A stretch of 64,000 bases of DNA from JBGAHD01 sp044226395 (GCA_044226395.1 JBGAHD010000003.1:868001-932000); one strand, 5' to 3'; counted from the stretch's first letter, positions 25,190-34,498 are shown. A program made the numbers and translations. The notes: generated from the letters alone by a model not told the origin.

Positions 25190-26638
25190 ATGCATTCGAC
25201 CCTGATTCTGTTCGGCGCGACCGGCGACCTGGCGCTGCGCTATTTGTTTCCCTCGCTCGCGCATCTGCTGCGTGATCGACTGTTGCCAGCCGACTTCCGC
25301 GTCGTCGCCGTCGCCTTGCAGCCGTACGACGAAACGAGCTTCCGCGCCTGGTTGATCGAACGCTTGTCGGCCACGCAGACGCCGCGCGAGCTGAGTCAGG
25401 CCGATCTGCGCGCGCTGGCCGAGCGCGTGCACTACGTCGCCACCGATTTGTCCGACCCCGACAGCATTCCGCGCGCGCTCGGCGCCCTGTGTCCGCGCGA
25501 ACGCGCGCACGTGAGTTATCTCGCCACGCCGCCAGCCTTGTTCACGCCGATCGCGCGTGGTCTGCGCGCGGCGGGTCTGCTGGATGCGCCGTCGAGATTG
25601 GTGCTGGAAAAACCCATCGGTCGCGATCTCGCCTCGGCGCGCGCGATCAATGGCGCGATTCACGAGCTCATCGCCGAGGATCGCGTTTATCGCATCGATC
25701 ATTATCTGGGCAAGGCGACGGTACAGAACCTCATCGCGCTGCGCTTCGGCAATACCTTGCTCGAGGCGGTGTGGAATCACCGCTTCATCGAATCGGTCGA
25801 TATCCTGATCGCCGAGACCGGCGGCGTCGATGGCCGCGATGCCTATTACGGCACGTCCGGCGCGCTGCGCGACATGGTGCAGAACCACATGCTGCAACTG
25901 CTCGCGCTCACCGCGATGGAGCCGCCGGGCTCGCTCAACGCCGACACGCTGCGCGATGAGAAGGTCAAGGTCCTACGCGCCCTGCGGCCCTTCGATGCCG
26001 AACACGTCGCGCGCGACAGCGTGCGCGGCTGCTATCAGGCCGGCGTGGTCGCCGGTCAACCGGTACCCGGTTACGCGCCAGCGCAAGGCGAGATCGAAAC
26101 CTTCGTGGGCCTGGTCGCACACATCGACAACTGGCGTTGGGCCGGCGTGCCGTTTCGCTTGTGCACGGGCAAGCGCCTGGCCGAGCGCAGCACGCAGATC
26201 GTGGTGCGCTTTCGTCCGGTCTCGCATTGGTTGTTCGAAAAACCCGCGCGCGATGACGCCGCGCCTAATCGCCTGGTGATGCGCTTGCAGCCCGAAGAGA
26301 ATATCTCGCTGGAACTGATGAGCAGCCTCGCCGGCCCCGAGTGGGGCGCGCTCGAGTTGCAACCGCTGGCGCTGGATCTGTCCATGCGCGCGCACACCGC
26401 GCGTCGACGCATCGCCTACGAGCGCTTGATGCTCGACGCGCTGCACGGCAATCCCACCTTGTTCGTGCGCGGCGATGAAGTCGAGGCCGCGTGGTCATGG
26501 ATCGACGGCGTGCTCGCGGCCTGGGCCGCGCGCGCGCAACCGGTGCTGCCCTACATGGCCGGCTCCTGGGGGCCGGCGGGCAGCGAGTCATTCCTGCCTG
26601 ACACGCTGCGCGCGACGCGGCGCAAGGTTTCCGCATGA
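25190..26638 (+). CDS. zwf: Glucose-6-phosphate dehydrogenase
   Basis: Oxidises glucose 6-phosphate to 6-phosphogluconolactone with NAD(P)+, the first step of the Entner-Doudoroff and oxidative pentose-phosphate routes. The 482-residue protein has the dinucleotide loop FGATGDLA at 8-15, EKPIG at 140-144 and the substrate/catalytic motif RIDHYLGK at 168-175; the length is normal. The ATG at 25190 gives the usual N terminus with GGAG about 10 bases upstream; a GTG at 25184 is possible. It is the first gene of a five-gene Entner-Doudoroff operon and overlaps glk by four bases (ATGA). A LacI-type operator lies upstream. Confidence 0.96.
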   Translation: MHSTLILFGATGDLALRYLFPSLAHLLRDRLLPADFRVVAVALQPYDETSFRAWLIERLSATQTPRELSQADLRALAERVHYVATDLSDPDSIPRALGALCPRERAHVSYLATPPALFTPIARGLRAAGLLDAPSRLVLEKPIGRDLASARAINGAIHELIAEDRVYRIDHYLGKATVQNLIALRFGNTLLEAVWNHRFIESVDILIAETGGVDGRDAYYGTSGALRDMVQNHMLQLLALTAMEPPGSLNADTLRDEKVKVLRALRPFDAEHVARDSVRGCYQAGVVAGQPVPGYAPAQGEIETFVGLVAHIDNWRWAGVPFRLCTGKRLAERSTQIVVRFRPVSHWLFEKPARDDAAPNRLVMRLQPEENISLELMSSLAGPEWGALELQPLALDLSMRAHTARRRIAYERLMLDALHGNPTLFVRGDEVEAAWSWIDGVLAAWAARAQPVLPYMAGSWGPAGSESFLPDTLRATRRKVSA

Positions 26639-27630
26639 CGACCCCCGCGGCCGCGCCGACCCTGATCGCCGATGTCGGCGGCACCAATATTCGCCTGGCG
26701 CTGGCCGATCCGGCGCGCGACGTGCCGCTGCTCGACGATTCGGTGCGTCGCTACCGCGTCGCCGAATTCGATTCGCTGGCCGCCGCCGCCACGAGTTATC
26801 TGCGCGAAGTCGACACGCAGCCGCGCCGCGCCGTGTTCGCCGTGGCCGGTCCCGTGGTCGGCGATGCCGTGCGCATCACCAATCATCCTTGGGACATCTC
26901 GATCGTCAGCACGCAGCGCGCGCTTGGGCTCGATCAACTGCAAGTGGTCAACGACTTCGCGGCCATGGCCATGAGCCTGCCCTTGCTTCGGCCGGCCGAC
27001 GTGCGCGTGATCGGGCCGCAGCACGCGCCCGCGACGCGCGCGTCGCGCACCTTCGCCGTGCTGGGTCCCGGCACGGGGCTGGGCGTGGGTGCGTTGCTGA
27101 TGCGCGAGGATCGTCCGATCGTGCTCGAAACCGAAGGCGGTCACGTCAGCTTCGCGCCGGTCGGCGAGGAAGAACACGCGATCCTGCGTCATCTCGCCGC
27201 GCGCTTCGGGCGCGTGTCGAACGAACGACTGATCTGCGGTCGCGGCTTGAGCAATATCTACGAAGCGCTGTGCGACATTCACGGTCAGACCTCGCTGCCG
27301 CTGCGGCCCGAGGAAGTCAGCGACCGCGCCGCGCGCGGCGACGATCCCGCGTGCCGACGCGCGGTCGAAGTGTTCTGCGAAGTCTTCGGTTCGATCGCGG
27401 GCGATGCCGCCCTGATGTTCGGCGCCTGGTCGGGCGTGTATCTTTCCGGCGGCTTGATCGAGCCGCTGTGGCCGTGGTTGCAAGGCGGTGGCTTCCGTCG
27501 CCGCTTCGAGGACAAGGGCCGTTTCGCCCAAACCTTGGCGCAAGTGCCCACCATGGCCGTGACTCACGCGCAGCCGGGCTTGCTTGGCGCCGCCGGGTTC
27601 GCAAAACTCGATCGTCCCTTGAACGCTTGA
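26635..27630 (+). CDS. glk: Glucokinase
   Basis: Phosphorylates free glucose with ATP to glucose 6-phosphate, feeding zwf next to it. The 331-residue product is of the bacterial Glk (ROK-related hexokinase) type: the phosphate-binding IADVGGTNIRLAL at 12-24, the sugar-binding VVNDFAAMA segment near residue 103-111, and the adenosine region LGPGTGLGVG near 142-151. The start overlaps the zwf stop (ATGA), so translation is coupled. Its place in the operon suggests that glucose arrives unphosphorylated, as expected when glycans are cut to glucose and imported by non-PTS systems. Confidence 0.95.
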   Translation: MTTPAAAPTLIADVGGTNIRLALADPARDVPLLDDSVRRYRVAEFDSLAAAATSYLREVDTQPRRAVFAVAGPVVGDAVRITNHPWDISIVSTQRALGLDQLQVVNDFAAMAMSLPLLRPADVRVIGPQHAPATRASRTFAVLGPGTGLGVGALLMREDRPIVLETEGGHVSFAPVGEEEHAILRHLAARFGRVSNERLICGRGLSNIYEALCDIHGQTSLPLRPEEVSDRAARGDDPACRRAVEVFCEVFGSIAGDAALMFGAWSGVYLSGGLIEPLWPWLQGGGFRRRFEDKGRFAQTLAQVPTMAVTHAQPGLLGAAGFAKLDRPLNA

Positions 27631-27647
27631 GCTGACAGGAGTCGACC

Positions 27648-28391
27648 ATGGATCAGATTCCGCCCGCGCGCGTGATCGCGGCGCGTCGTCACGCGCCCCT
27701 GGTGCTGCTCGAACACGCCAACGAACAAGCGCTCGTCGCCGCCTGCGCGCAACAGATCGCGCGGCAACTGGCCACCGATCTCGCCGATCACTCGCGCGTG
27801 CTGCTGGCCTTGTCCGGCGGGACAACGCCGGGACCGGTGTATCGCGCCTTGTCCGGCGCGACGCTCGACTGGACACGCGTGGTCGCGACCCCGGTCGACG
27901 AACGCTGGGTCGCCAGCGACGATCCGGGCTCGAACGCGCGCTTGCTGCGCGAGACCTTGCTCGCCGGCCACGCCGCGCGCGCGACCTTCTGGCCGCTGGC
28001 GATCGATGGCGCCTCGGCCGCCGACGCCGTGGCCCTGGCCAATCGCCGCTGGCGCGAATCGGTGCTGCCGTTGTCAGTGCTGGTGCTGGGCATGGGCGAT
28101 GACGGACATACCGCTTCGCTATTTCCCGGCGCGACCGATCTGCCCGCAGCATTGGCGGCGACCGTTCCCTATGCCACGCTCGACGCCACGGGCTGTCCCG
28201 GCGCGGGCGCGTGGTCGCAGCGGCTCACGCTCACGCCGCTGGCCTTGGCCGCCGCGCATTTGCGCGTGCTGATCATCAAGGGCGCGGCCAAGCGCGCCGT
28301 GCTGCAACGCGCCCTCGCGGGCGAGGACGTCAACGAATTGCCCGTGCGCGTGGCCATCGCGCAGGGCCTGCAAGTGCATTGGTGCCCGTGA
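27648..28391 (+). CDS. pgl: 6-phosphogluconolactonase
   Basis: Hydrolyses 6-phosphogluconolactone to 6-phosphogluconate, the step after Zwf. The 247-residue protein is of the DevB/SOL type related to sugar-phosphate isomerases: LLALSGGTTPGPVYRAL near 47-63, WTRVVATPVDERWVASDDPGSN near 75-96 written here in parts as TPVDERWV and SDDPGSN, and LGMGDDGHTASLFPG near 146-160. AGGAG precedes the ATG by 7 bases. It lies 17 bp after glk and 16 bp before edd in the operon. Confidence 0.94.
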   Translation: MDQIPPARVIAARRHAPLVLLEHANEQALVAACAQQIARQLATDLADHSRVLLALSGGTTPGPVYRALSGATLDWTRVVATPVDERWVASDDPGSNARLLRETLLAGHAARATFWPLAIDGASAADAVALANRRWRESVLPLSVLVLGMGDDGHTASLFPGATDLPAALAATVPYATLDATGCPGAGAWSQRLTLTPLALAAAHLRVLIIKGAAKRAVLQRALAGEDVNELPVRVAIAQGLQVHWCP

Positions 28392-28407
28392 GCACCTCGG
28401 AGTCGAC

Positions 28408-30255
28408 ATGAGTCTGGATCCCCGCGTCGCGGCCATCACCGCCCGCATCGTCGAGCGCAGTCGCGAATCGCGGCGGCGTTATCTCGAATTCATCGCCGCC
28501 TCGGCGCAGCGCACGCCGACGCGCGGACGCTTGAGTTGCGGCAACCTCGCGCACGGCTTCGCCGCGTGCGAGCCGCACGACAAGCAAGCGCTCAAGGGCG
28601 GCGCCGGTCCCAACATCGGCATCGTCACCGCGTTCAACGACATGCTCTCGGCGCATCAGCCGTTCGAGCACTATCCCGAGCAGATCAAGCGCGCCGCGCG
28701 CGCGATCGGCGCCACGGCGCAAGTCGCCGGCGGCGTGCCCGCGATGTGCGATGGCGTGACCCAAGGTCGACCGGGCATGGAGCTGTCGCTGTTCTCGCGC
28801 GACGCGATCGCGCAAGGCACGGCCATCGCGTTGTGTCACGACATGTTCGACGCCGCCCTGTGCCTGGGCGTGTGCGACAAGATCGTGCCGGGCCTGTTGA
28901 TCGGCGCGCTGGCGCTGGGTCATCTGCCGACGATCTTCGTGCCCGCCGGGCCCATGCCCTCGGGCCTGCCGAACAAGCGCAAGGCCGAAGTGCGCGAGCG
29001 TTACGCCGCCGGCCAGGCCACGCGCGAGGAACTGCTCGAAGCCGAATCCGCCTCGTATCACGCGCCAGGCACGTGCACGTTCTACGGCACGGCCAATTCC
29101 AATCAAGTCCTGCTCGAAGCGATGGGCCTGCAATTGCCGGGCACGTCCTTCGTGCCGCCGGGCACGCCGCTGCGCGATGCCTTCACGCGCGCGGCCACCG
29201 AGCGCGCCGCGCGCATCACCGCGCTGGGCGATGACTATCGACCGATCGGCCAACTCGTCGACGAGCGCGCCATCGTCAATGCCTTCGCGGCGCTGCTGGC
29301 CACGGGCGGTTCGACCAATCACACCATTCACTTCGTCGCCGTGGCGCGCGCCGCCGGCATCGTGGTCGACTGGACCGACATCGATGAACTCGCCGCCGCC
29401 GTGCCGCTGATCGCGCGTGTCTATCCCAATGGCGAGGCCGACGTGAATCGTTTCGCCGCCGCCGGTGGCGTGGCCTATGTGCTGCGCGAGCTGATCGAGT
29501 CCGGCTTGATTCACGCCGACATCACGACCGTGGTCGACGGCGGCCTGCGCGCCTATGCCGCTGAGCCGCGCCTCGATGGCGAGCGCGTGAGCTACGTGCC
29601 CGCGGCCACGCAACCGGGCGACGAGCAGGTGCTGCGTCCCGTCGCGCGCCCATTCGAGGCGCATGGCGGCATTCGCCTGCTCAGCGGTGAGCTCGGTCGT
29701 GCGCTGATCAAGCTCTCGGCGATCAAGGACGAGCATCGTCGCATCGAGGCGCCGGCCGTGGTGGTTGACGATCCGGCCGAGCTCAAGCGCCTCAACGCGA
29801 AGCAGGCTCTGCCGCGCGATTTCATCGCCGTCGTGCGTTTTCAAGGACCGCGCGCCAACGGCATGCCCGAGATGCACAGCCTCACGCCCTTGCTCGGCAT
29901 GCTGCAGAATCAGGGACGGCGCGTGGCGCTGGTGACGGACGGTCGTTTGTCCGGCGCCTCGGGCAAGGTACCCTCGGCCATTCACGTCACGCCCGAGGCG
30001 GCGCTCGGTGGGCCATTGGCCAAAGTGCGCAGTGGCGATATCTTGCGCCTCGACGGCGAGAGCGGCGAACTGCGCGTGCTGGTCGACGCGGACACGTGGC
30101 GCGCGCGCGCCAACGATCCGATGCCGCGCGCCGCCGCGCAGGATTTGGGTCGAGCCTTGTTCGCGGGCAATCGCGCCGTGGTAGGTTCGGCCGAAACCGG
30201 CGCCTTGAGCATCGCATGCGGCGTGGACGGCTGGACCGGCGAGGGGAATGCATGA
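28408..30255 (+). CDS. edd: Phosphogluconate dehydratase
   Basis: Dehydrates 6-phosphogluconate to 2-keto-3-deoxy-6-phosphogluconate (KDPG), the defining step of the Entner-Doudoroff route, using a 4Fe-4S cluster. The 615-residue length and IlvD/Edd-family motifs fit: TAFNDMLSAHQPFE near 72-85, VPAMCDGVTQGRPGM near 110-124 with a cluster cysteine, ALCLGVCDKIVPG near 150-162, APGTCTFYGTANSNQ near 222-236, and the C-terminal TDGRLSGASGKVPSAIHVTPE region. GGAG precedes the ATG. It overlaps eda by four bases (ATGA). Confidence 0.96.
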   Translation: MSLDPRVAAITARIVERSRESRRRYLEFIAASAQRTPTRGRLSCGNLAHGFAACEPHDKQALKGGAGPNIGIVTAFNDMLSAHQPFEHYPEQIKRAARAIGATAQVAGGVPAMCDGVTQGRPGMELSLFSRDAIAQGTAIALCHDMFDAALCLGVCDKIVPGLLIGALALGHLPTIFVPAGPMPSGLPNKRKAEVRERYAAGQATREELLEAESASYHAPGTCTFYGTANSNQVLLEAMGLQLPGTSFVPPGTPLRDAFTRAATERAARITALGDDYRPIGQLVDERAIVNAFAALLATGGSTNHTIHFVAVARAAGIVVDWTDIDELAAAVPLIARVYPNGEADVNRFAAAGGVAYVLRELIESGLIHADITTVVDGGLRAYAAEPRLDGERVSYVPAATQPGDEQVLRPVARPFEAHGGIRLLSGELGRALIKLSAIKDEHRRIEAPAVVVDDPAELKRLNAKQALPRDFIAVVRFQGPRANGMPEMHSLTPLLGMLQNQGRRVALVTDGRLSGASGKVPSAIHVTPEAALGGPLAKVRSGDILRLDGESGELRVLVDADTWRARANDPMPRAAAQDLGRALFAGNRAVVGSAETGALSIACGVDGWTGEGNA

Positions 30256-30923
30256 CTAAGAAGAGCAATGGCGAGGCACGACCCCACAGCGGCAAGCAGT
30301 TGCTGCGCGCGGTCGGCATTCTGCCGGTGGTGACCGTGCACAACGTCGACGCGGCCGTGTCGATCGGCGCGGCGCTGCTCGAGGGCGGTCTCGACACCAT
30401 CGAGATCACCCTGCGCACCAAGATGGCGCTCGACGCCATCGCCATGTTGAAAAGCGAGCTTCCGGCACTGCGCGTCGGCGCGGGCACGGTGACCAGCCTC
30501 GATCTGCTGGAGTCGGCGGTCGATGCCGGCGCCGATTTCATCGTCACGCCCGGCACGCCGGCGGAACTCGCGCGCGCGCTCGCCACGGCCAGCATTCCGG
30601 CCGTGCCCGGCGCGGCCACGGCGACCGAGATCATGGCGCTGGCGGCGCTGGGTTTCGACGCGGTGAAGTTGTTCCCCGCCGCCGCCGTCGGTGGTCTGCC
30701 CCTGGTGCGCTCGTTGCGCGGGCCCTTGCCCGACATCGGCCTGTGCCCCACCGGCGGCATCGTCGAGGCCGAAGCGGGCGCGTATCTGCGCGAAGCCAAT
30801 GTCGTCGCCGTCGGCGGCTCGTGGATGGTGCGCGAGGACTGGGTTCGCGAATCGCGCTTCGACGACATCGCCGAATCGGCGGCCAAGGCCCGCAAGCTCG
30901 TCGAGCACGCGCGCGCGGGGTGA
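30252..30923 (+). CDS. eda: 2-keto-3-deoxy-6-phosphogluconate aldolase
   Basis: Cleaves KDPG to pyruvate and glyceraldehyde 3-phosphate, ending the Entner-Doudoroff pathway. The 223-residue class I aldolase has the GLDTIEITLRT segment near 46-56 with the catalytic Glu and the Schiff-base lysine Lys139 in FDAVKLFPA. The start at 30252 overlaps the edd stop and fixes the reading; the frame is open further upstream inside edd. A GC-rich inverted repeat begins about 5 bases after the stop (30928-30953) and may end the operon. The products, pyruvate and glyceraldehyde 3-phosphate, are also the substrates of DXS, although that is true in every cell. Confidence 0.95.
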   Translation: MTKKSNGEARPHSGKQLLRAVGILPVVTVHNVDAAVSIGAALLEGGLDTIEITLRTKMALDAIAMLKSELPALRVGAGTVTSLDLLESAVDAGADFIVTPGTPAELARALATASIPAVPGAATATEIMALAALGFDAVKLFPAAAVGGLPLVRSLRGPLPDIGLCPTGGIVEAEAGAYLREANVVAVGGSWMVREDWVRESRFDDIAESAAKARKLVEHARAG

Positions 30924-31098
30924 TGCGGCGTCGCGCGCGAGCGCGCGCGGCGCTTGGTCTATCGCGAGAAATCGGTTGTCGCTTGGCTTGCGTGCCGAGC
31001 GTCTCCTGTTCGCTCAACGCGAATAATGAATCTCTCGCGTCATCACGCGCGTTTCGCGTCGATCGAATCGACCACGCGCGCCCGCTCGACGAGCGACG

Positions 31099-32139
31099 TC
31101 AACTCACGCGATCGCCGCGTCCCGCGCTCGCGGGCGCCCCGATATCGCCACCGCAGGACGCGCGCACCACGAGTTCGGGCTTGAGCAACTGCGCCTGCCG
31201 ACTCGATTCGTCATTGCCCGCGATCGCTTGAATCAAGCGCTGCGTCGCGCGCGTGCCCAGATCGGCGATGCGCACGCGCACCGTGGTCAGCGGCGGCGTG
31301 ACGAAGCGCGCGATCGGAATATCGTCGAAGCCGACCAAGGCAATATCGCGCGGCACCTGCACGCCGGCCTCGTTGAACGCGAACAGCGCGCCGATGGCCA
31401 TCATGTCGTTGCTGGCGAACACCGCGTCGGGCCGTTGCGCCAACGCGAGAATTCGATGACCGGCTTGATAGCCCGATTCCTCGCTGAACTCGCCTTCGAT
31501 GATCAGCTCGGGCGTGCCGGGCAAAAGCTTGGCCATGGCCTCGCGATACCCGCGCAAGCGTTCCTGCGCGTCGAAGTTGCGCTTGGGGCCGGTGATCAGC
31601 GCGATGTGGCGATGACCGCGCGACACCAGGTGCCGCATCATCGCCGTGGCGCCGGCATGATTGTCGATCACGAAGGCGGGCACCGACGCGCCTTCGACGC
31701 GCGTGTTGACCAGCACGGTCGGATGCGCGCTCGGCAGATTCTCGGCCAGCACCGCCGCGTCCACGTGCGGCGACATGATCAGCAGGCCATCGACGCGGCC
31801 GCGCATGTTGCGCAGCGCCGCGGCCGCTTCCTCGGCGTCGTCGTGCGAACTCGACACGAGAATGTGCCAACCCTCGCGCCGCGCCGCTTGATCGATGCCG
31901 CGGATCAGTTCCGAAAAGAACTCGCCATGCAGGTCGGGCAAGAGCACGCCCAGCGTTTGCGTGCGTCGCGTGATCAGACTGCGCGCGGCGCTGTGCGGCA
32001 CGTAGCCGAGCTTGCGCGCCACTTCGACCACGACGCGGCGCGTCTCGGGCGTCACGTTTTCGTGCCCGTTCAAGGCGCGAGACACGGAGGCCACCGAAAC
32101 CTTGGCGGCGCGGGCAACGTCCTTGATGGTTACCGACAT
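31099..32139 (-). CDS. LacI-family transcriptional repressor
   Basis: A 346-residue repressor with an N-terminal LacI helix-turn-helix and hinge (TIKDVARAAKVSVASVSRAL at 4-23, then NVTPETRRVV and LGYVPHSAARSL) followed by a periplasmic-binding-like effector domain that would bind a sugar or sugar phosphate. The start MSVTIKDV is the family's usual one; a weak AGG lies 9 bases upstream. The gene converges on the Entner-Doudoroff operon. An exact LacI-type operator covers its own -10 box, so it should repress itself, and similar sites lie before zwf and the TonB-receptor gene. The effector is unknown; a glucose derivative or an Entner-Doudoroff intermediate is plausible. Confidence 0.94.
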   Translation of the reverse strand: MSVTIKDVARAAKVSVASVSRALNGHENVTPETRRVVVEVARKLGYVPHSAARSLITRRTQTLGVLLPDLHGEFFSELIRGIDQAARREGWHILVSSSHDDAEEAAAALRNMRGRVDGLLIMSPHVDAAVLAENLPSAHPTVLVNTRVEGASVPAFVIDNHAGATAMMRHLVSRGHRHIALITGPKRNFDAQERLRGYREAMAKLLPGTPELIIEGEFSEESGYQAGHRILALAQRPDAVFASNDMMAIGALFAFNEAGVQVPRDIALVGFDDIPIARFVTPPLTTVRVRIADLGTRATQRLIQAIAGNDESSRQAQLLKPELVVRASCGGDIGAPASAGRGDRVS

Positions 32140-32239
32140 GACGCTTACCTGCACCACGGGAAGGAAGGAGATCGCGCGCGATCGCATCGGGCCGCGAATC
32201 GCGGGGGCGCGTCGTCGCGCGGGCCCGGCGAAGGGCAAG

Positions 32240-32269
32240 AATGTAAGCGTTTGCAGTTCGCGTTGTCTA
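32240..32269 (-). promoter_or_regulatory. Promoter and operator of the LacI-family gene
   Basis: On the minus strand TAGACA (-35), an 18-base spacer and TACATT (-10) form a promoter. The operator, TGCAAACGCTTACA when read on the minus strand (32242-32255), is an exact match to TGnAAnCGnTTnCA and runs across the -10 box. The TonB-receptor promoter at 43858 has the same spacer length and the same operator position. Confidence 0.75.
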
Positions 32270-32322
32270 TGTGCTTTGCAGCAGCCGCGCCCGTGGCATC
32301 CGTGTCGCGCGCGCTGTTTGCG

Positions 32323-32356
32323 GCGATTTTGGCCTTGAATTCAAGGTCAAAGTCGC
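32323..32356. repeat. 34-base near-perfect inverted repeat
   Basis: Two 17-base arms meet at TTGAATTCAA with only two mismatches. In plus-strand RNA both mismatches become G-U pairs, so the RNA could fold into a fully paired hairpin. It lies between the LacI and GST genes, where no plus-strand gene is known. Confidence 0.7.
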
Positions 32357-32480
32357 AGGCAAGGCAACGGCGCGCGGAGGCGCGCCGAGACCCGACGTCT
32401 CGCGATGTCTCGGCGACATCTCGCGCGCGCGATCGCGTCTCGGGTCGTGCGCGATGACGACCGGGCATGCCCGGCCGCGC

Positions 32481-33173
32481 TCAACGCGCGGACGTGGTCG
32501 CGCCGAACAGCGCCCGTCGCGCCTCTTCGCTCAAGGGCGCGCGGCCCTTGGCATAAGGATCTTCCACGCCGACATAAGCGCGCTGCGTCGCCGGTCGCGC
32601 GGCGATGGCCGCGAACCAGCGCGCGAGATCAGGAAACTCCGCGAGCCGCTGTCCATGGCCGACATGCGAGACGATCCACGGATAGCAGGCCAAGTCGGCG
32701 ATCGAGTATTCGCCAGCAATGAACTCGCGCCCGCGCAGGCGCGCGTCGAGCACACCGTACAGGCGCGTCAGTTCGCGCGTGTAGCGTTCGATCGCATACG
32801 GCACGGGCTCGGGCGCATGCGCGAGAAAATGCCCGGCCTGTCCCGCCATCGGCCCCAGCCCGGACACTTGCCAGAACAACCACGTCAGCACGTCCATGCG
32901 GCCATGCGGGTCCGCCGGCAGAAACTTTCCGGATTTCTCCGCCAGGTACATCAGGATCGCGCCCGACTCGAACAGCTTCAGCGGCCCGCCCTCGGCTTCG
33001 GGATCAACCAAGGCCGGAATCTTGTGATTGGGCGAGATCGCGACGAACTCGGGACGATGCTGCTCGCCCTGCGACAGACGCACGGAGATCACGCGATGCG
33101 GCAGACCGGTTTCCTCGAAGAACAAGCGCAGTTTCTGGCCATTGGGCGTGGCGGCGGTGTAGAGCTCGAGCAT
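32481..33173 (-). CDS. Glutathione S-transferase (YfcG/YghU-like)
   Basis: A 230-residue two-domain GST. The thioredoxin-like N-terminal domain (1-80) has LELYTAATPNGQKLRLFFEE split here as LELYTAATPNG and KLRLFFEE, the NHKIPALVD segment with the cis-proline, and the glutathione-binding ESGAIL motif near 69-74. The helical C-terminal domain has YSIADLACYPW near 158-168. The N-terminal Asn in T-P-N-G-Q-K rather than Ser/Tyr/Cys is typical of the Nu-class disulphide-bond oxidoreductases YfcG and YghU, which reduce disulphides with glutathione. AGGAGG precedes the ATG. It is transcribed alone. Confidence 0.92.
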   Translation of the reverse strand: MLELYTAATPNGQKLRLFFEETGLPHRVISVRLSQGEQHRPEFVAISPNHKIPALVDPEAEGGPLKLFESGAILMYLAEKSGKFLPADPHGRMDVLTWLFWQVSGLGPMAGQAGHFLAHAPEPVPYAIERYTRELTRLYGVLDARLRGREFIAGEYSIADLACYPWIVSHVGHGQRLAEFPDLARWFAAIAARPATQRAYVGVEDPYAKGRAPLSEEARRALFGATTSAR

Positions 33174-33580
33174 GGGGCCTCCTGTGGCGATATCAGGCTA
33201 GCGCGCGCCTCGCGTTCGAGCGGTGCCGCTTTCAGTCAGAGTCGGGGAACCAGTTGTCGATCGGCGCGCCGCGTTCACGCACGGGTGCGTCGATGACGCG
33301 TGACCTCTCATGACCCAGCGTGCCTTGCGACGATGATCGCGGTCATTCGCGTGCAACCTGCGCGCGCTGTCATGAACAAATGGTCGCGAATTCACCGCGG
33401 ATGCGTTGGCATTTTGCATCGCGCGCGCGCTCAGCGCGAAAGTTCATTGCCTCGCCGTGCGATTCGGCGGAGTATTGTCGTTTGAGGAGAGGGCGAAGGA
33501 TTCGCCGCTTCCGGGCAAGGCATCGCGCGCGTCGCTTTCGCGCCGCGCGTCACTCGATCGATCGCATGGAACGCTCAGTG
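33174..33580. other. Intergenic region upstream of the sigma-54 activator
   Basis: It lies between the divergent GST and sigma-54 activator genes and must hold both promoters. I tested TTGGCATTTTGCA near 33414 as a -24/-12 promoter, but the spacing is wrong. No gene or clear repeat is seen. Confidence 0.3.
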
Positions 33581-34498
33581 ATGTCAGCCTACACGCACAA
33601 CCTGGTGGCCGGAGACGACAGCATTCGCGCGGTGCTCGACTACGCGCGCAAGGTCGCCGCCACCGAATGCACGACCTTGCTCACCGGCGAGACCGGTACT
33701 GGCAAGGAAGCCGTGGCCGAGTTCATTCACGCCCACAGCGCGCGCCGCGCGCGACCCTTCGTCAGCATCAACTGCGCGGCCTTGCCCGAAGGCTTGTTCG
33801 AGAGCGAGCTGTTCGGCTTCGAGCGCGGCGCCTTCACCGGCGCGGTGCGCGCGTACCCGGGCAAGCTCAAGCTCGCGCAAGGCGGCACGGTGCTGCTCGA
33901 TGAAATCGGCGAGTTGCCGCTGCCCGCGCAAGCCAAGCTGCTGCGCGCGATCGAGGCGCGCGAGGTCTCGCGCCTGGGCGGTCGTCAGTCCGAGCCGATC
34001 GACGTGCGCTTCGTCGCCGCCACCAATCAGGACCTGGAAAGTCTGGTCGCGCAACAGCGCTTCCGCGCCGATCTGTTCTTTCGCTTGAACGTGGCGCGCA
34101 TTCATCTGCCGCCACTGCGTCAACGTCCGCGCGATATTCCGGCCTTGTTCGCGCACTACTGGCGCGCCTTCGCGCCCGAACACGCGGCGCGGCCGCTGGC
34201 CGATTCGGCCCTGGCCTGTCTGCTGCGCTATCACTGGCCCGGCAATGTGCGCGAACTGCGCAATGTGGTCGAGGCCTTGTTGATCGATCCGCCCACGGGG
34301 CCGATCGAGTCGCGTCATCTGCCCGCGACGCTCACCGGCGCGGTCGAGCCCTCGGCGGATGGCGACGAGCGTCAGCGAATTCTCGCCGCCTTGTTCGCCA
34401 CGCGCTGGAACAAGTGCCGCGCGGCCCAGGAACTGCATTGGTCGCGCATGACCCTGTACCGCAAGATGAGCAAATACTGCATCACTCGCAGCAACTAG
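33581..34498 (+). CDS. Sigma-54-dependent activator without a receiver domain (PspF-like)
   Basis: A 305-residue bacterial enhancer-binding protein made only of the AAA+ domain and a C-terminal helix-turn-helix, as in PspF. It has Walker A GETGTGKE near 29-36, the intact sigma-54 loop GAFTGA, Walker B VLLDEIGELP and the arginine-finger region near FRADLFFRL. The C-terminal HTH reads CRAAQELHWSRMTLYRKM. With no receiver or sensor domain it is probably controlled by a partner protein or by its level. ATG at 33581 gives a PspF-like length; ATG at 33566 is possible. No good ribosome site is seen for either. A decayed copy of its 3' end lies at 36093-36268, next to the molybdate operon, which suggests an old link to that operon. 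Confidence 0.9.
   Translation: MSAYTHNLVAGDDSIRAVLDYARKVAATECTTLLTGETGTGKEAVAEFIHAHSARRARPFVSINCAALPEGLFESELFGFERGAFTGAVRAYPGKLKLAQGGTVLLDEIGELPLPAQAKLLRAIEAREVSRLGGRQSEPIDVRFVAATNQDLESLVAQQRFRADLFFRLNVARIHLPPLRQRPRDIPALFAHYWRAFAPEHAARPLADSALACLLRYHWPGNVRELRNVVEALLIDPPTGPIESRHLPATLTGAVEPSADGDERQRILAALFATRWNKCRAAQELHWSRMTLYRKMSKYCITRSN

Larger units (their letters stand above)
32140..32480. other. Hairpin-rich intergenic region
   Basis: This stretch holds the LacI gene promoter (32240-32269), a 34-base inverted repeat at 32323-32356, a 6-bp hairpin (GATGTC with GACATC) near 32404-32420 nested inside GACCCGA/TCGGGTC arms, and a 14-base palindrome CCGGGCATGCCCGG at 32461-32474 just past the GST stop that may end that gene's message. 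No protein-coding gene is evident. Confidence 0.5.

Noticed and set aside
33410..33430. Sigma-54 promoter before the PspF-like gene
   Set aside because: TTGGCA and TTGC are present but only two bases apart; the required GG-to-GC spacing of ten bases is not met.
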